Positions 63,892 to 64,000 of a DNA stretch of 64,000 bases are shown here, one piece after another (positions within the stretch are counted from its first letter, which is position 1; every line of letters starts with the position of its first letter). The stretch covers positions 310,001 through 374,000 of the forward strand of contig NZ_LQNT01000011.1 of assembly GCF_001619585.1 (NCBI RefSeq). The letters are read 5' to 3'. A model generated the notes under the pieces. The model did not search any database and was not told the origin of the DNA. It saw only the letters and a list, made by a program, of their open reading frames with translations. Position numbers and translations under genes: made by a program. The stretch comes from Bhargavaea cecembensis (GTDB lineage: Bacteria > Bacillota > Bacilli > Bacillales_A > Planococcaceae).

Positions 63892-64000
63892 TTATCCCTC
63901 CTTCTTCTCGGATACCACTACTGTGATGTGGCTAGTGCGTTTGTTGATGGCAGTTGCACGGCCTTGCGCGCGAGGGCGGAAACGCTTGAGCGTCGGGCCT
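63892..64000 (-). CDS. rplV: 50S ribosomal protein L22 (5' part outside window)
   Basis: Only the last 35 codons and stop: [20 protein letters not shown] and [15 protein letters not shown], the C-terminal hairpin and tail of L22. Its end supplies the ribosome site of rpsC. Confidence 0.95.
   Translation of the reverse strand, partial: GPTLKRFRPRAQGRATAINKRTSHITVVVSEKKEG

Overview
The window reads as chromosomal DNA of a Gram-positive, GC-rich member of the Bacillales, most likely Planococcaceae/Caryophanaceae. The grounds are a rightmost ribosomal block in typical Bacilli order (rplV to rplQ, then ecfA1-ecfA2-ecfT-truA-rplM-rpsI), strong AGGAGG ribosome binding sites, a staphyloxanthin-type C30 carotenoid operon, GlcT/CcpA-type PTS control and a bacterial NO synthase. 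The genus cannot be settled from the window. No rRNA, tRNA, CRISPR array or intact mobile element was seen.

Layout. 1-4.8 kb: carbon-phosphorus lyase core operon phnG-phnH-phnI-phnJ-phnK (phnK cut by the window edge) behind a possible PhoP box, preceded by a DHFR-like reductase and a PhnF-like GntR regulator. 5.0-6.2 kb: alpha/beta hydrolase and PaaI-like thioesterase. 6.3-9.6 kb: sugar PTS operon crr-glcT-EIICB-ptsH with a readable promoter, cre box, RAT antiterminator and terminator. 9.8-20.7 kb: isoprenoid neighbourhood with type 2 IPP isomerase, a YisP-like prenyl synthase homologue, and a carotenoid operon crtN-crtM-crtP-crtQ-crtO-DUF1722, divergent from a MerR/B12-binding (CarH/LitR-like) regulator; luciferase-like oxidoreductase and YugN genes lie between. 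20.8-26.5 kb: fruR-fruK-fruA, divergent from a second HPr gene and ptsI. 26.6-36.2 kb: YceI protein under two palindromic operators, two MFS exporters and a MarR regulator, a SET-domain protein, citrate transporter with a CitST-like two-component system, NO synthase.

36.4-45.3 kb is the most distinctive region: a manganese-oxidase (mnx) cluster. A six-cupredoxin multicopper oxidase of about 1,200 residues (MnxG-like) follows genes matching mnxA to mnxF in order, including a SCO-type copper protein. Around it are a further small beta-barrel protein, a Cys/His/Gly decapeptide-repeat protein and a possible CotY/CotZ-like coat protein. MnxD, E, F and the flanking proteins appear to share an Sm-like (DUF2642-type) beta-barrel pattern, which suggests an assembly system around the oxidase. 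Mother-cell-sigma-like -10 sequences fit spore-surface deposition, but that is inference.

45.5-48.2 kb: lipoprotein, small DMT transporter, NAD(P)-binding protein, flavodoxin-like reductase and an integrase remnant. 48.4-64 kb: ribosomal, RNA polymerase and secretion genes, all on the minus strand. Two short, evenly spaced direct-repeat arrays (21 bp at 4.9 kb, 20 bp at 50.2 kb) and a structured intergenic element at 53.0 kb are not explained by any gene.
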